Assembly (NCBI GenBank): GCA_905207235.1
Contig: CAJLKN010000009.1
Coordinates: 17,261 to 81,260, forward strand
Direction of reading: 5' to 3'
Length of the DNA stretch: 64,000 nt
From: an uncultured Eubacteriales bacterium
Lineage (GTDB): Bacteria > Bacillota > Clostridia > Christensenellales > Borkfalkiaceae
Positions 25,193-33,500 of this stretch are shown piece after piece (position 1 is the stretch's first letter; each line of letters opens with the position of its first letter). The notes under the pieces are model-generated. The model worked only from the letters and a program-made list of their open reading frames with translations. It searched no databases and was not told where the DNA came from. The position numbers were made by a program, and so were the translations under genes.

Positions 25193-26968
25193 TTACTTTT
25201 TGCTGCTGATGAAGAGGTAAATCTTGCGGAGCAGACCGCTCGAAAGCATTGCGCGGAACCTTCCGAGGTGAATGAATATCGAAGGGAAGAATTCTCTGTT
25301 GTCTTCGCCGACTTCGTAGTCGGGCATGCCTGCGGGAAGAACGCCCTTGGACTTTTCAAGGAATACCTTGGAGAATTCAATCTTCTGTTCTACGGTAAGA
25401 GTATCGATAAACTCGTCGGTAGGACCGTCATATACGAGGACGGGAGCCTTGTAAACGACTGCGTGATATTCTTCGACGGGTGCAGGTTCATCGGCGGGAG
25501 TTTCGTCGCCTTCTGCAACGGGAACGTCCATCGTAAGCTGTTCGGGCTCGTCGGAAGTCGTCTCTTCGGTCGTTTCAACCGTCTCTTCCGTTTCGGAAGT
25601 TTGCTCGCTCTTTTCTTCTGCGGGTTCTTCCTTGACTTCTTCAGCCTGAGCCTCGGGCTGTGCCTCAGCTTCTTCGGGCTGTGCTTCTGCGACAACGGGA
25701 GCGGCGTAAACCGTCGTGTCGCTCACAAGTTCGGTCTGCTGTTCGGTCTGAGAGCTCATGGTTGTGTCTTCAAACCTTATTCTTGCGTCCTTCTGTTCGC
25801 GAGCCTTTTCTTTAAGCACGCCTACGCGTCCTACGCGGACGGCAGAAATTATAACTGCCACAACCAGCCAGAAGATTATAAGATAAATATTCAGACCTAC
25901 CGTTACATTCTGTTCGACGAACATGCATACGAGTGCGACTGCCGCAACGATGAGGGTGATGAGGTATCTTACGAGGGCGAATACCTTCGAACCCTTGTTG
26001 ACGGTGATGATGCCTTTTTCGTCGTATTTGTTGCCGGACATAAGTCCGCAGAAATCGATTATGAGATTGATTATGGCAAGTATGCCGAGTGCAAGAACGG
26101 CAACGTTAATTAAGTTGAGCGTAACGCTCGCGCCGTCTATCCAGATGAGGTTCTGACCTGCGGAAAGCCCGCTGACCATAATTCTGATGAGAGCGAAAGC
26201 CGTAACTGGAGCATTGGAAGCGACATAAAGACCCGTGCCGGCATTCATGGAATCGAGCATGCTGTACCAGCCTTCGAGCGAAATGCCCATCTTTAACGCT
26301 ACGTAAGACATGAGCGCGTCAAACTCGAACAGGCATATCATTACGAAGAGCGATATGAGGAAGAGCACAACTTTTGCCGTGCCGAGCGATTTTTTCTGCA
26401 TAATGCTCTGAATGAAGAGTATTACGAGAACGGCTGTGCCAACTGCAACGAGGTTGAGGTTGTAATATACAAGTGCCGCCGAAACAGAAACAAGTGCAGA
26501 GTAGTAGAACGCAAAGAAGAAGAAATAAAGTCCGAGCGTGAAGAGCGCGGCGCCTTCTCCGACGTATGCGCTTATTATGCTCGTGTTCTTATCCTTTTTG
26601 CCGAGGCATACGGGAATGATCATAACCAGCGCAAGCACGGTAACGACTGCATAAACCAGCAAGAGGATGGCGAGCATCTGAATTTGCGTGGAATCTGCGG
26701 GCAAAATCGTGTTTGAATAATTAAGGAAATCGGGAAGGGGATGTTCAGCCACGAACGCGCCCGTGATGAGTTCGCTGCCTGTGAAGGGCATTAAGAAAGC
26801 ATTAAGGGCTGCCGGGATATACCAGAACATCATCTGGTCGCCCGTGTTTTCGAAGTAATCGAGCCCGAAGAGGGGTATAAACCAGCCCGCAACGAGCAGA
26901 AGCACAGCTATGACGTAGGTAACGATTACCGCAGTCTTGTTCGTCTTCTTGGTGTTTTCAGTTGACAT
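25193..26968 (-). CDS. Multi-pass membrane protein with Glu-rich linker and C-terminal tail domain
   Basis: 591 residues from the second of two close ATGs; GGAG is 7 bases before it. Residues about 1-385 hold roughly ten hydrophobic helices (for example VIAVLLLVAGWFIPLFGL and LITLIVAAVALVCMFVEQ). Residues about 410-510 are a low-complexity Glu/Pro/Thr stretch with repeated QPEEAEAQPEAQAEE-like units. The last 80 residues form a short conserved-looking soluble part (DEFIDTLTVEQKIEFSKVFLEK, then FFPSIFIHLGRFRAML). I do not recognise the family. It is monocistronic with a consensus promoter and terminator, which suggests steady expression. Confidence 0.8.
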   Translation of the reverse strand: MSTENTKKTNKTAVIVTYVIAVLLLVAGWFIPLFGLDYFENTGDQMMFWYIPAALNAFLMPFTGSELITGAFVAEHPLPDFLNYSNTILPADSTQIQMLAILLLVYAVVTVLALVMIIPVCLGKKDKNTSIISAYVGEGAALFTLGLYFFFFAFYYSALVSVSAALVYYNLNLVAVGTAVLVILFIQSIMQKKSLGTAKVVLFLISLFVMICLFEFDALMSYVALKMGISLEGWYSMLDSMNAGTGLYVASNAPVTAFALIRIMVSGLSAGQNLIWIDGASVTLNLINVAVLALGILAIINLIIDFCGLMSGNKYDEKGIITVNKGSKVFALVRYLITLIVAAVALVCMFVEQNVTVGLNIYLIIFWLVVAVIISAVRVGRVGVLKEKAREQKDARIRFEDTTMSSQTEQQTELVSDTTVYAAPVVAEAQPEEAEAQPEAQAEEVKEEPAEEKSEQTSETEETVETTEETTSDEPEQLTMDVPVAEGDETPADEPAPVEEYHAVVYKAPVLVYDGPTDEFIDTLTVEQKIEFSKVFLEKSKGVLPAGMPDYEVGEDNREFFPSIFIHLGRFRAMLSSGLLRKIYLFISSKK

Positions 26969-27064
26969 AATCATTCTCCGTAACAGTTTATTTATTTTAA
27001 GCCGCCATTATAAGCGGCGCGATAAATTAGTTAAACGATAGTCCTTGACGAACCTTCTTAAAAT

Positions 27065-27093
27065 ATTTTAATACAAAAAATATTATATGTCAA
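27065..27093 (-). promoter_or_regulatory. SigA promoter of the membrane-protein gene
   Basis: On the minus strand TTGACA (27093-27088) and TAAAAT (27070-27065) are 17 bases apart. The leader would be about 90 bases. The 337-base gap to the next gene holds this promoter and a divergent one; I see nothing else in it. Confidence 0.75.
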
Positions 27094-27204
27094 GATTTAG
27101 CATAAATTTTAACGCCCGATAAGGCATAAAATTTATTTTTGTCCGCGCCCGTCGGGGCATGTCCGCCGCGGCTTCGACGCAAGTTTTTTATGCCTTTAAA
27201 ACTA

Positions 27205-27233
27205 TTGAAATTTTTTTGCGCATATAGTATAAT
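27205..27233 (+). promoter_or_regulatory. SigA promoter of the HTH-protease pair
   Basis: TTGAAA at 27205-27210 and TATAAT at 27228-27233 with a 17-base spacer. Transcription should start near 27240, giving a leader of about 65 bases with GGGAGG before the first gene. Confidence 0.75.
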
Positions 27234-27305
27234 ATTTCCCGAACTCGGCAAAAAATTAGCGATGCGCTTGATTTGCGCGTTGCGTTTAAAGGGAGGTCGA
27301 TTGTT

Positions 27306-27629
27306 ATGTCCGCAAGGATGCAAGGCGGAAGTCTGTCGGTTGCAGGGCTTGTCGCCGAACTCAATAAGTCGTGCAGGGAAAAACTTCTCGAAGGGCGCGA
27401 CCTTAAAAATCTGGTAAAGATTTTCGAGGACGCCGAACTCATGACTACGCTCAACTGTCTTTTCGAAAACGACCTCAACGTTTCAAAAACGGCGCGTGCG
27501 CTCTACATGCACCGCAACACTCTCATTTACAGACTGGATAAAGTGCGTTCAATAACGGGGCTCAATCCCGACTCGTTCAACGACGCCGTAACCTTTCTCA
27601 TATTATACGCGCTCTACTGCGCAAAGTAG
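27306..27629 (+). CDS. Solo PucR/CdaR-type helix-turn-helix protein
   Basis: A 107-residue protein starting at ATG 27306 with GGGAGG 10 bases upstream. The C-terminal 60 residues (FENDLNVSKTARALYMHRNTLIYRLDKV and following) match the PucR C-terminal HTH motif. That motif is normally found at the end of 350-550-residue regulators such as CdaR or PucR. Here the N-terminal sensor part is missing and replaced by about 40 residues. It probably binds DNA as a minimal regulator, perhaps of the S41 protease gene 8 bases downstream. Confidence 0.8.
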   Translation: MSARMQGGSLSVAGLVAELNKSCREKLLEGRDLKNLVKIFEDAELMTTLNCLFENDLNVSKTARALYMHRNTLIYRLDKVRSITGLNPDSFNDAVTFLILYALYCAK

Positions 27630-27637
27630 GCATAAAA

Positions 27638-28960
27638 TTGAAAAAATCTGTACGTAAAAACATAATAGGCGGGGTCATAGCCATCGTCGTTGTCGTCGGG
27701 GCGATACTTCTCGCAATCAATTTCGGCGTGTGCGGCATTTATTTTTCAACTACCGACTGGGTGGTCGGCATGATAGAAAAATATTACTACTACGACGTCT
27801 CCGAAGAGGACGTGCGCGCGGCGGGACTGGATAACCTTTCGGGCAACGTGCTCGACATATATTCGGGCTTCTATACGTCGGAGGAATACGACGAAATGCT
27901 TCAATCCAATGCGGGAAACAATACCGGCATAGGCGTGAGCTATTCTTATATCGACAATTCTTTCGAACGCGGCATATTCATCAACGAAGTAGTAGGCAAT
28001 TCGCCCGCATATCTCAGCGGTCTGCGCGAGGGTACTTTCGTTCTCGGTGCGAACGACGCCGACGGCAACTCTGCGCAGTTCAATTCGACTGCTTCTTTTT
28101 CCGATTACATTCTTGCGCACGACACGGGCGAAAAATTTACTCTGATTACCGACCGCGGCGAATACGAGGTAAGCAGGGAAGATTATCACGCAAGCTATTG
28201 CTTTATGGCTACCGCCGATACGGAGTGGAGCATACAGTACAATTCCTCCTCCGAAATGCAGGTGGTTGAGACGCCTTCCACAAAATACTCTTACCTTCCC
28301 GAAGGCACGGCTTATATGAAAGTTACGCAGTTTTTCGGCAACGCCGCATATGAGGTTGCCGAACTCATGCGCGAATTCAATGCCGAAAACTGCACGTCGC
28401 TCATATTCGATCTGCGCAACAACGGAGGCGGCTACGTCGATGTAATGCAGAGCATGTCGCACGTGTTCATAGGCGACAGAGATTATATGCCCGCCGCGAT
28501 GACCGCGAGGTATAAAGACGGAAAAGAAACGGTATTCAACGTAAACGCAATCGCGCAGGAGGACTGCCTTTTCCCTGCGGAGTGTTCGCTCTACGTTCTC
28601 GCCAACAACGGCACGGCGAGCGCATCCGAAGCGCTGATTGGCGTGCTCGTATCCAACGGCGTTGTCGATTATTCCGATATTTACCTCTCCGATTACTCGC
28701 AGACCTACCTCGAATGGTCGGGTACGCAGAACAAAAATTGCCGCACTTACGGCAAGGGCATAATGCAGACAACGTTCAGATATTTCGTAACGGGCGACGC
28801 GATAAAGCTCACCACGGCAAAAATTTACTGGCCGAACGGCAAGTGCATTCACGACGTAGGACTGACGGTTGAAGACGGCTGCGAGACCGTCCCCGCCGAG
28901 TGGAGCATAACTTATGCCGACGAGGAGTTGCAGAGCGCGGTTGCCATGATTGCAGGCTGA
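27638..28960 (+). CDS. S41 (C-terminal processing) peptidase with PDZ domain
   Basis: A 440-residue secreted or membrane-anchored serine protease. The start is TTG 27638, with AGTAGG 7 bases before it. An N-terminal hydrophobic helix (about 10-32) is followed by a PDZ-like segment (about 95-165, GNSPAYLSGLREGTFVLG). The peptidase domain contains IFDLRNNGGGYV, the Ser within NNGTASASEALIG (about 323-335) and the general-base Lys373 in YGKGIMQT. It acts outside the membrane, as CtpA/CtpB do in envelope or sporulation signalling. The preceding HTH gene shares its transcript. Confidence 0.92.
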   Translation: MKKSVRKNIIGGVIAIVVVVGAILLAINFGVCGIYFSTTDWVVGMIEKYYYYDVSEEDVRAAGLDNLSGNVLDIYSGFYTSEEYDEMLQSNAGNNTGIGVSYSYIDNSFERGIFINEVVGNSPAYLSGLREGTFVLGANDADGNSAQFNSTASFSDYILAHDTGEKFTLITDRGEYEVSREDYHASYCFMATADTEWSIQYNSSSEMQVVETPSTKYSYLPEGTAYMKVTQFFGNAAYEVAELMREFNAENCTSLIFDLRNNGGGYVDVMQSMSHVFIGDRDYMPAAMTARYKDGKETVFNVNAIAQEDCLFPAECSLYVLANNGTASASEALIGVLVSNGVVDYSDIYLSDYSQTYLEWSGTQNKNCRTYGKGIMQTTFRYFVTGDAIKLTTAKIYWPNGKCIHDVGLTVEDGCETVPAEWSITYADEELQSAVAMIAG

Positions 28961-29011
28961 ATTTTTTGAATAAATTCAGACTTGATTTATAAAAAAAGTT
29001 GTGTAAAAATT

Positions 29012-29055
29012 TGCGCGGAGCGCGGGCAATAAAGCCCGCGCTCCGCGCAGTTTTA
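29012..29055 (+). terminator. Terminator of the HTH-protease unit
   Basis: A perfect 16-bp GC-rich stem (29012-29027 with 29034-29049), a 6-base loop and a following TTTTATTATT, 51 bases after the protease stop. Confidence 0.9.
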
Positions 29056-29080
29056 TTATTAAAAAATCAAACGATCGTCC

Positions 29081-29129
29081 GAAAAAATTGCGCCCGCAGG
29101 CGGCAATAAAAATTGCCGTATGCGGGCGC
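29081..29129 (-). terminator. Probable terminator of the MinD/MinE-like pair
   Basis: A long interrupted stem (29090-29098 with 29121-29129, plus 29101-29107 with 29112-29118). On the minus strand it runs into AATTTTTT. It lies about 180 bases beyond the last minus-strand stop codon. The intervening 29130-29304 is AT-rich with small palindromes (TATATTATAGATAATATA) and no gene. Confidence 0.7.
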
Positions 29130-29304
29130 GTTCGTTCGCTTAAAAAATTATGCAGTTTTCTGCTTTAAAATGAGCATTAAATGGCAAACAAATTTACGTT
29201 TTATATATTATAGATAATATATAATTTTGTGCAAATAATTACACAATAATAAAGGTTTTTACGGCGCGTAAAAACGCGCAATTCAAGGAAAATTTTATTG
29301 TTTT

Positions 29305-29508
29305 TTATACGGGTTTTCTGAAACGTTTTATGCGCCTTGCGTCGAATATCACGCAGATCGAAAAACCGTTCTCCGTGCGCGTTATGTCCATTGAAAAACG
29401 CCCTTCGTTTTCAAAGTATTCTGCGCATACTTTTTTCAGGTCGCACAAAAAAAGTTCCTTTTCGCCTTCGGAAAGTTCTTCGCGTTCAAAAATTATATTT
29501 TCGCTCAT
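29305..29508 (-). CDS. Small MinE-like protein
   Basis: 67 residues; its ATG overlaps the stop of the MinD-like gene (ATGA), so translation is coupled. Residues 19-62 (LFLCDLKKVCAEYFE, then RFSMDITRTENG, then FSICVIFDARRIKR) follow the pattern of the MinE topological domain: a helix with D-[IL]-x-K-V-x-x-x-Y, then strands ending in x-I-x-[IF]-x-x-[RK]-x-x-K. The N-terminal 18 residues do not show the usual MinD-contact helix. The pairing with a MinD-like ATPase supports the idea, but the match is remote and read by eye. Confidence 0.55.
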   Translation of the reverse strand: MSENIIFEREELSEGEKELFLCDLKKVCAEYFENEGRFSMDITRTENGFSICVIFDARRIKRFRKPV

Positions 29509-30236
29509 ATCTTCGACCTCATTTTGCGCTTTATGTATCCGCCCACTCCGCAGTAAGAGCGCACGGGCGAATAAGTCTTTTTGCCTGTCCCCGCCATGCG
29601 CGCAGCCGTCATTCTGAAAGCCTTTACGCTGTCCGAGCGCATGCCGCCGAGCGGCATGGTAAGGTCCTCGGGAATTACTCCGTAAAGGGGCACGCGCAGA
29701 ATTTTTGCAATGTCCGAAGGCGGCATGATCTTTCCGTCGTAAACCAGTCCGCCGTTCACTTTGTTGACTATAAGCCCCGTTTCCTTGTATCCCGCGTCGC
29801 TGAGTTCGTTTATGCACGCCTCCGCGCTCTTTATGCAGGGAGTGTAGGGCTCGCAGATGACCGCCGCGCGGTTGCAAACCGTGCGGGCAACGCCGTCGCA
29901 GAGCACGAAATCGAAAAGTTGCTCTGTTTCGGTTACCGCGTAAGAGGCGTACTCTCCGTCGTTGCAGCCCAGCGTGGGCAATATGAAAAAGTTCGGCGAG
30001 CGGGGGTGTTCCACTATTACCTGTTTTATGCGGCACGCGCCCTGTTTTGCCTCCGAAAGGGAGTAAACCTGCAATCCGCCCGCGCCCGAGGCGCACAGCG
30101 CGGAAGCGCACCTGTAATCGCCGTCGACAACAAGAACGCGCTCGCCGCGCGCGGCGAGCGCCAGACCCGTGCCCACGGCGCACGCAGTAACGCCCGTACC
30201 GCCCTTCAACGAGGCAAAATATATTTTCTGCGCCAT
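29505..30236 (-). CDS. MinD-like ParA-family ATPase with non-canonical P-loop
   Basis: A 243-residue ParA/MinD-type protein; GGGAGG lies about 12 bases before the ATG. The P-loop reads SLKGGTGVTACA: the signature Lys11 is present, but the lysine normally at position 16 (GKT) is Val. The Walker A' segment is RVLVVDGDYRCASAL, Walker B FDFVLCDG. The later part (LIVNKVNGG, then DIAKILRVPLYGVIPED) is clearly like MinD. The C-terminus (GGYIKRKMRSKI) could be a short basic amphipathic membrane helix. CpaE/TadZ-like relatives also vary at this lysine, so TadZ is the main alternative. No minC is present. Confidence 0.75.
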   Translation of the reverse strand: MAQKIYFASLKGGTGVTACAVGTGLALAARGERVLVVDGDYRCASALCASGAGGLQVYSLSEAKQGACRIKQVIVEHPRSPNFFILPTLGCNDGEYASYAVTETEQLFDFVLCDGVARTVCNRAAVICEPYTPCIKSAEACINELSDAGYKETGLIVNKVNGGLVYDGKIMPPSDIAKILRVPLYGVIPEDLTMPLGGMRSDSVKAFRMTAARMAGTGKKTYSPVRSYCGVGGYIKRKMRSKI

Positions 30237-30558
30237 TTTTTTATTTTTCCTCCCGAAATCTTAAATAAATATTATTTTATTTATTATACAACCCGCATGC
30301 GCGCATTTTGTGGCGAAAATGGGCGAAAATGCTCTGTTTTTTGCGCTTTTGGCGGGCTTTTTATGCGCTGATTTTTGTTCGCGGCGAGGGAGAACAGAGG
30401 GGGAATAAACGCAATGAGCAATTATTTTTTTCTGTTTATTTTTAGTTTATAAAAATTTTTATTATTATATTATGTTTAATGCGCAATGCGCACTTTGTGC
30501 AAAAAAGTGCTGCGCGCCCCTGAAACGACAAGTAATTTCCGAGAGGCAATTTCAATAG
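30237..30558. other. Divergent intergenic region before the giant lipoprotein gene
   Basis: About 320 AT-rich bases that must hold promoters for both the minus-strand MinD-like gene and the plus-strand giant gene. Several TATTAT/TATATT boxes lie at about 30463-30473, but none has a convincing -35. A direct repeat GGCGAAAATG occurs twice near 30312-30331. The ribosome-binding site of the giant gene (GAGAGG, 30541-30546) is 12 bases from the ATG, farther than normal. Confidence 0.4.
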
Positions 30559-33500
30559 ATGAAAAAATTTTTTAAATCGGTAACTGCGGCTGCGCTCGTA
30601 GCTGCAGGTGCGGCAAGTTTCACGCTCGGGCTCTCGGCCTGCGCAGGTAAAACTCAATCTACCGAACGCCCCACAAACGTGGATATAACCAAGACGGAGG
30701 CGCCCAAAGACGGCAGCCTTCCCACCGCGCATTCCGCGGCGGAAAACCTTTCTTATATCGCTTACGTTCTCGACGCACAGTCGCAGTATCACTGCTACAC
30801 TTACACGGTAACAAGCGCCGCCATAGCCACGCAGTACACAAAGAGCTATAAAGATTACAGGGACGGCGTTACCATTTCTTCGGACATAACCTATTCATCC
30901 ATGGTCAAGTCCGGTTCGCAGGCTTGCTTTGTTGAGGGTGAAAACGGACCGGAAGCATACATGCGCTTCAGCTCGGCGCCCTCCGCCGACACAACCCACC
31001 TTACGGCGAATTGGTCGCAGGACGCCCCCGTGCACTACGGCGAACAGGCGTATCTTTACACATACGGACTTTTCCAGACCGAACTCACCAACTATATAAT
31101 CAATGCCGACACGATAGCAGAGAGCGGCGAGGTGAAGGCGAACGGCGACGGCACCTACACGCAGTCCGTCATGCTCGACCCCATCGCGAGCACGTATTAT
31201 TATCAGTTCGGCATGAAGACGAGGGGCGGACTTTCTGGCTACCCCGAATTTCAGAGCGTCAGCCTCAGCTTTACGTTCGACGGCGAATGGCGCATTCTCT
31301 CTATGGATATAGACGAAGTCAGCCTCGTCAACAAGGGCGTTACGGTAACCAGCGTATCCAAGAGCCGCGTGGAATATTCCTACGACGACGCTTCGTTCGA
31401 CGAGCAGCACTTTGATTTTTACGACAGTTATTTCCGTCAGTACGTCGGCGACGACACCCTCGAAGAGGGCGGCGACTACGAAGAGGAGATGACGATAGAT
31501 TTAACAAGCGTTCTTTCGAACGGCTTTTCCAAGATAATGGACGGCGGTCAGCAGTTCCAGATTACTGCCGAACTCGGACAGAACAGGTATGTAGGTTATA
31601 TTTTCGTCGCGCTCGACCTTGCAGACCCGCTCAACAGCCTGCAACTCAAACTCAGCCTCGGCAAGACGCTGGAAGAACAGGGCTTCTACCTCGAATACGC
31701 CCAAGGTCAGGCGGAGGCGTACTACGGCGAAGATTTTGCGCTCAACGTCAATATTGCCGCGCTCAAACCGATTATCGAACAATTCACCGATTGGGCGGAC
31801 GGCTTGAATAGCGCGCTTTCTTCCCTTACTTCTGAGGGCGAGGAGGGTTCAGCCGCGCTGTCTTCCGACGCGCTTTCAGACCTCATGAATATCATGCAGC
31901 TCGAAGTGCAGGGGGAAAATGCCCGCATAGTGCTCAAAACGGACGACCTTTTGGGTCTGGGCATAGGCGTGGATATTCAGCTTTTCTTCGGCATAGGCGA
32001 AAAGGATATAACCTTCCACGGCGCGTCGATAAAGGGGCTTTCCTTCGGCGGAAGCGGCATAGACCTCGCGCTCTCGCTCACCACGACGACCGCGCCCGTC
32101 ATAGACAGGGAAAGCACTTCCGCTTCGGCGGACCTCGCCGATTATGCGGCGGATATTTACAATCTGCTCTCGTCTGACCTCATAAAGGTCGATATCGCCC
32201 TCGACGGCAATTCGCAAGCCGTCAATATCTCCGCGCTCAAAGGGCTGAGCGTATCCGCTTCGGCTTACGTTGATATCGACGGCATAACCGTCGGCGCGGA
32301 CATAAATATTTCATATAAGCGCGGCGCAGACGCCATTTCCGCGCAGGTAAAGGCATATTACGATTACGACGCATCGTCGGCAAATTACGGCCGACTTATA
32401 ATCGAAGTTTCGTCCATAAACGGAAAAACCACCGACATAGGCGCGGTTTGCGATATTTCGGAAGTTGCCGAAGCCGTGCCCGCTCTGCTCTCGCTCGCGG
32501 GACTGCAAACTGATATCTTCTCCGCGCAGTCTGTCGTTCCCTCGCAGGTTGCCGACATAATAAATTCTGTTCTTTCCTGCGACCTTTCGGATCTCATCGG
32601 CGAACTGTACGCCGACAAGGCGCAGATTAAAGCCGCGGTCAACATAGACGACCTTTTAAGCGCGCTTTCCGTAAATACTGGCGTTGAGTTCGGATATTGC
32701 CGCCTCGTCTATACGGCGGGAGGGGATAACGGCGGAAATCTTTCGGCGGCTCTGCCCGCAATGGGACTTTCTCTCGATGTAAGCGGCGCGGACGGCGGCA
32801 TTTCCCTGCCCGATACGGAAGGATATTTAAATGTTTCAGACATGATAAATGTCGTTACCAACGCGTGGAGTTCTGTCGAAGATATAATTTCCCGAGGCAG
32901 AATAACGCTTGAAATCGCGCAGGGCGAAGCGTACATAACCTACGGCGGCGCAACCCTTTCGGTTGACGGCGCGGTGAGCGCAGACTGGAACGAAGGCAGT
33001 CAGTCTGTCGCGCTCGACCTCAACGTCCGCCTCGCTTCAAACGGCTCTGCGGTAACGCGCGTGCAGCTCGTTTACGATAAAAACTGCGGCAGTTCCCGTC
33101 CCTTGATAAGGCTTGCGCTCAACGGCGCGGCGATGGATATCTATTCCGCCGACATTGAGAGCGCTTTGGGACAGATTTCCGACATTTCAACCGCTCTTTC
33201 GCCCGCGAGGACGGGCACCGACGAGCAGGAGCAGCTTTTTGCCCTTGTTTTCGGCATTCTTTCGGACGGTAGCTGGGTCGACGTCCTCAATAAAATGACG
33301 CTCTCGTCCGACGGACAGTCGGTTGTGCTTTCCTATCTTTCGGAAGCGGCAGCCGAGGTAAAGGTGGATACTTTCGGCGGGCTTGCGCTCTCGCTCGGCC
33401 TCAATTACGGCGGGCTTGACGCCGCCGCGAAAGTCAGCGTGGGTCAGGGTGACATCTTCGACGAAGTTTACGCGCAGATAGGTACATACAATCCCGTCAG

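Noticed and set aside
27746..28852. 368-codon minus-strand frame
   Set aside because: It is antisense to the S41 protease gene with its conserved catalytic motifs.
29337..30371. 344-codon plus-strand frame
   Set aside because: It is antisense to the MinD-like and MinE-like genes, which have clear motifs and overlap signals. Its composition is Arg/Ala-rich as expected for a shadow.
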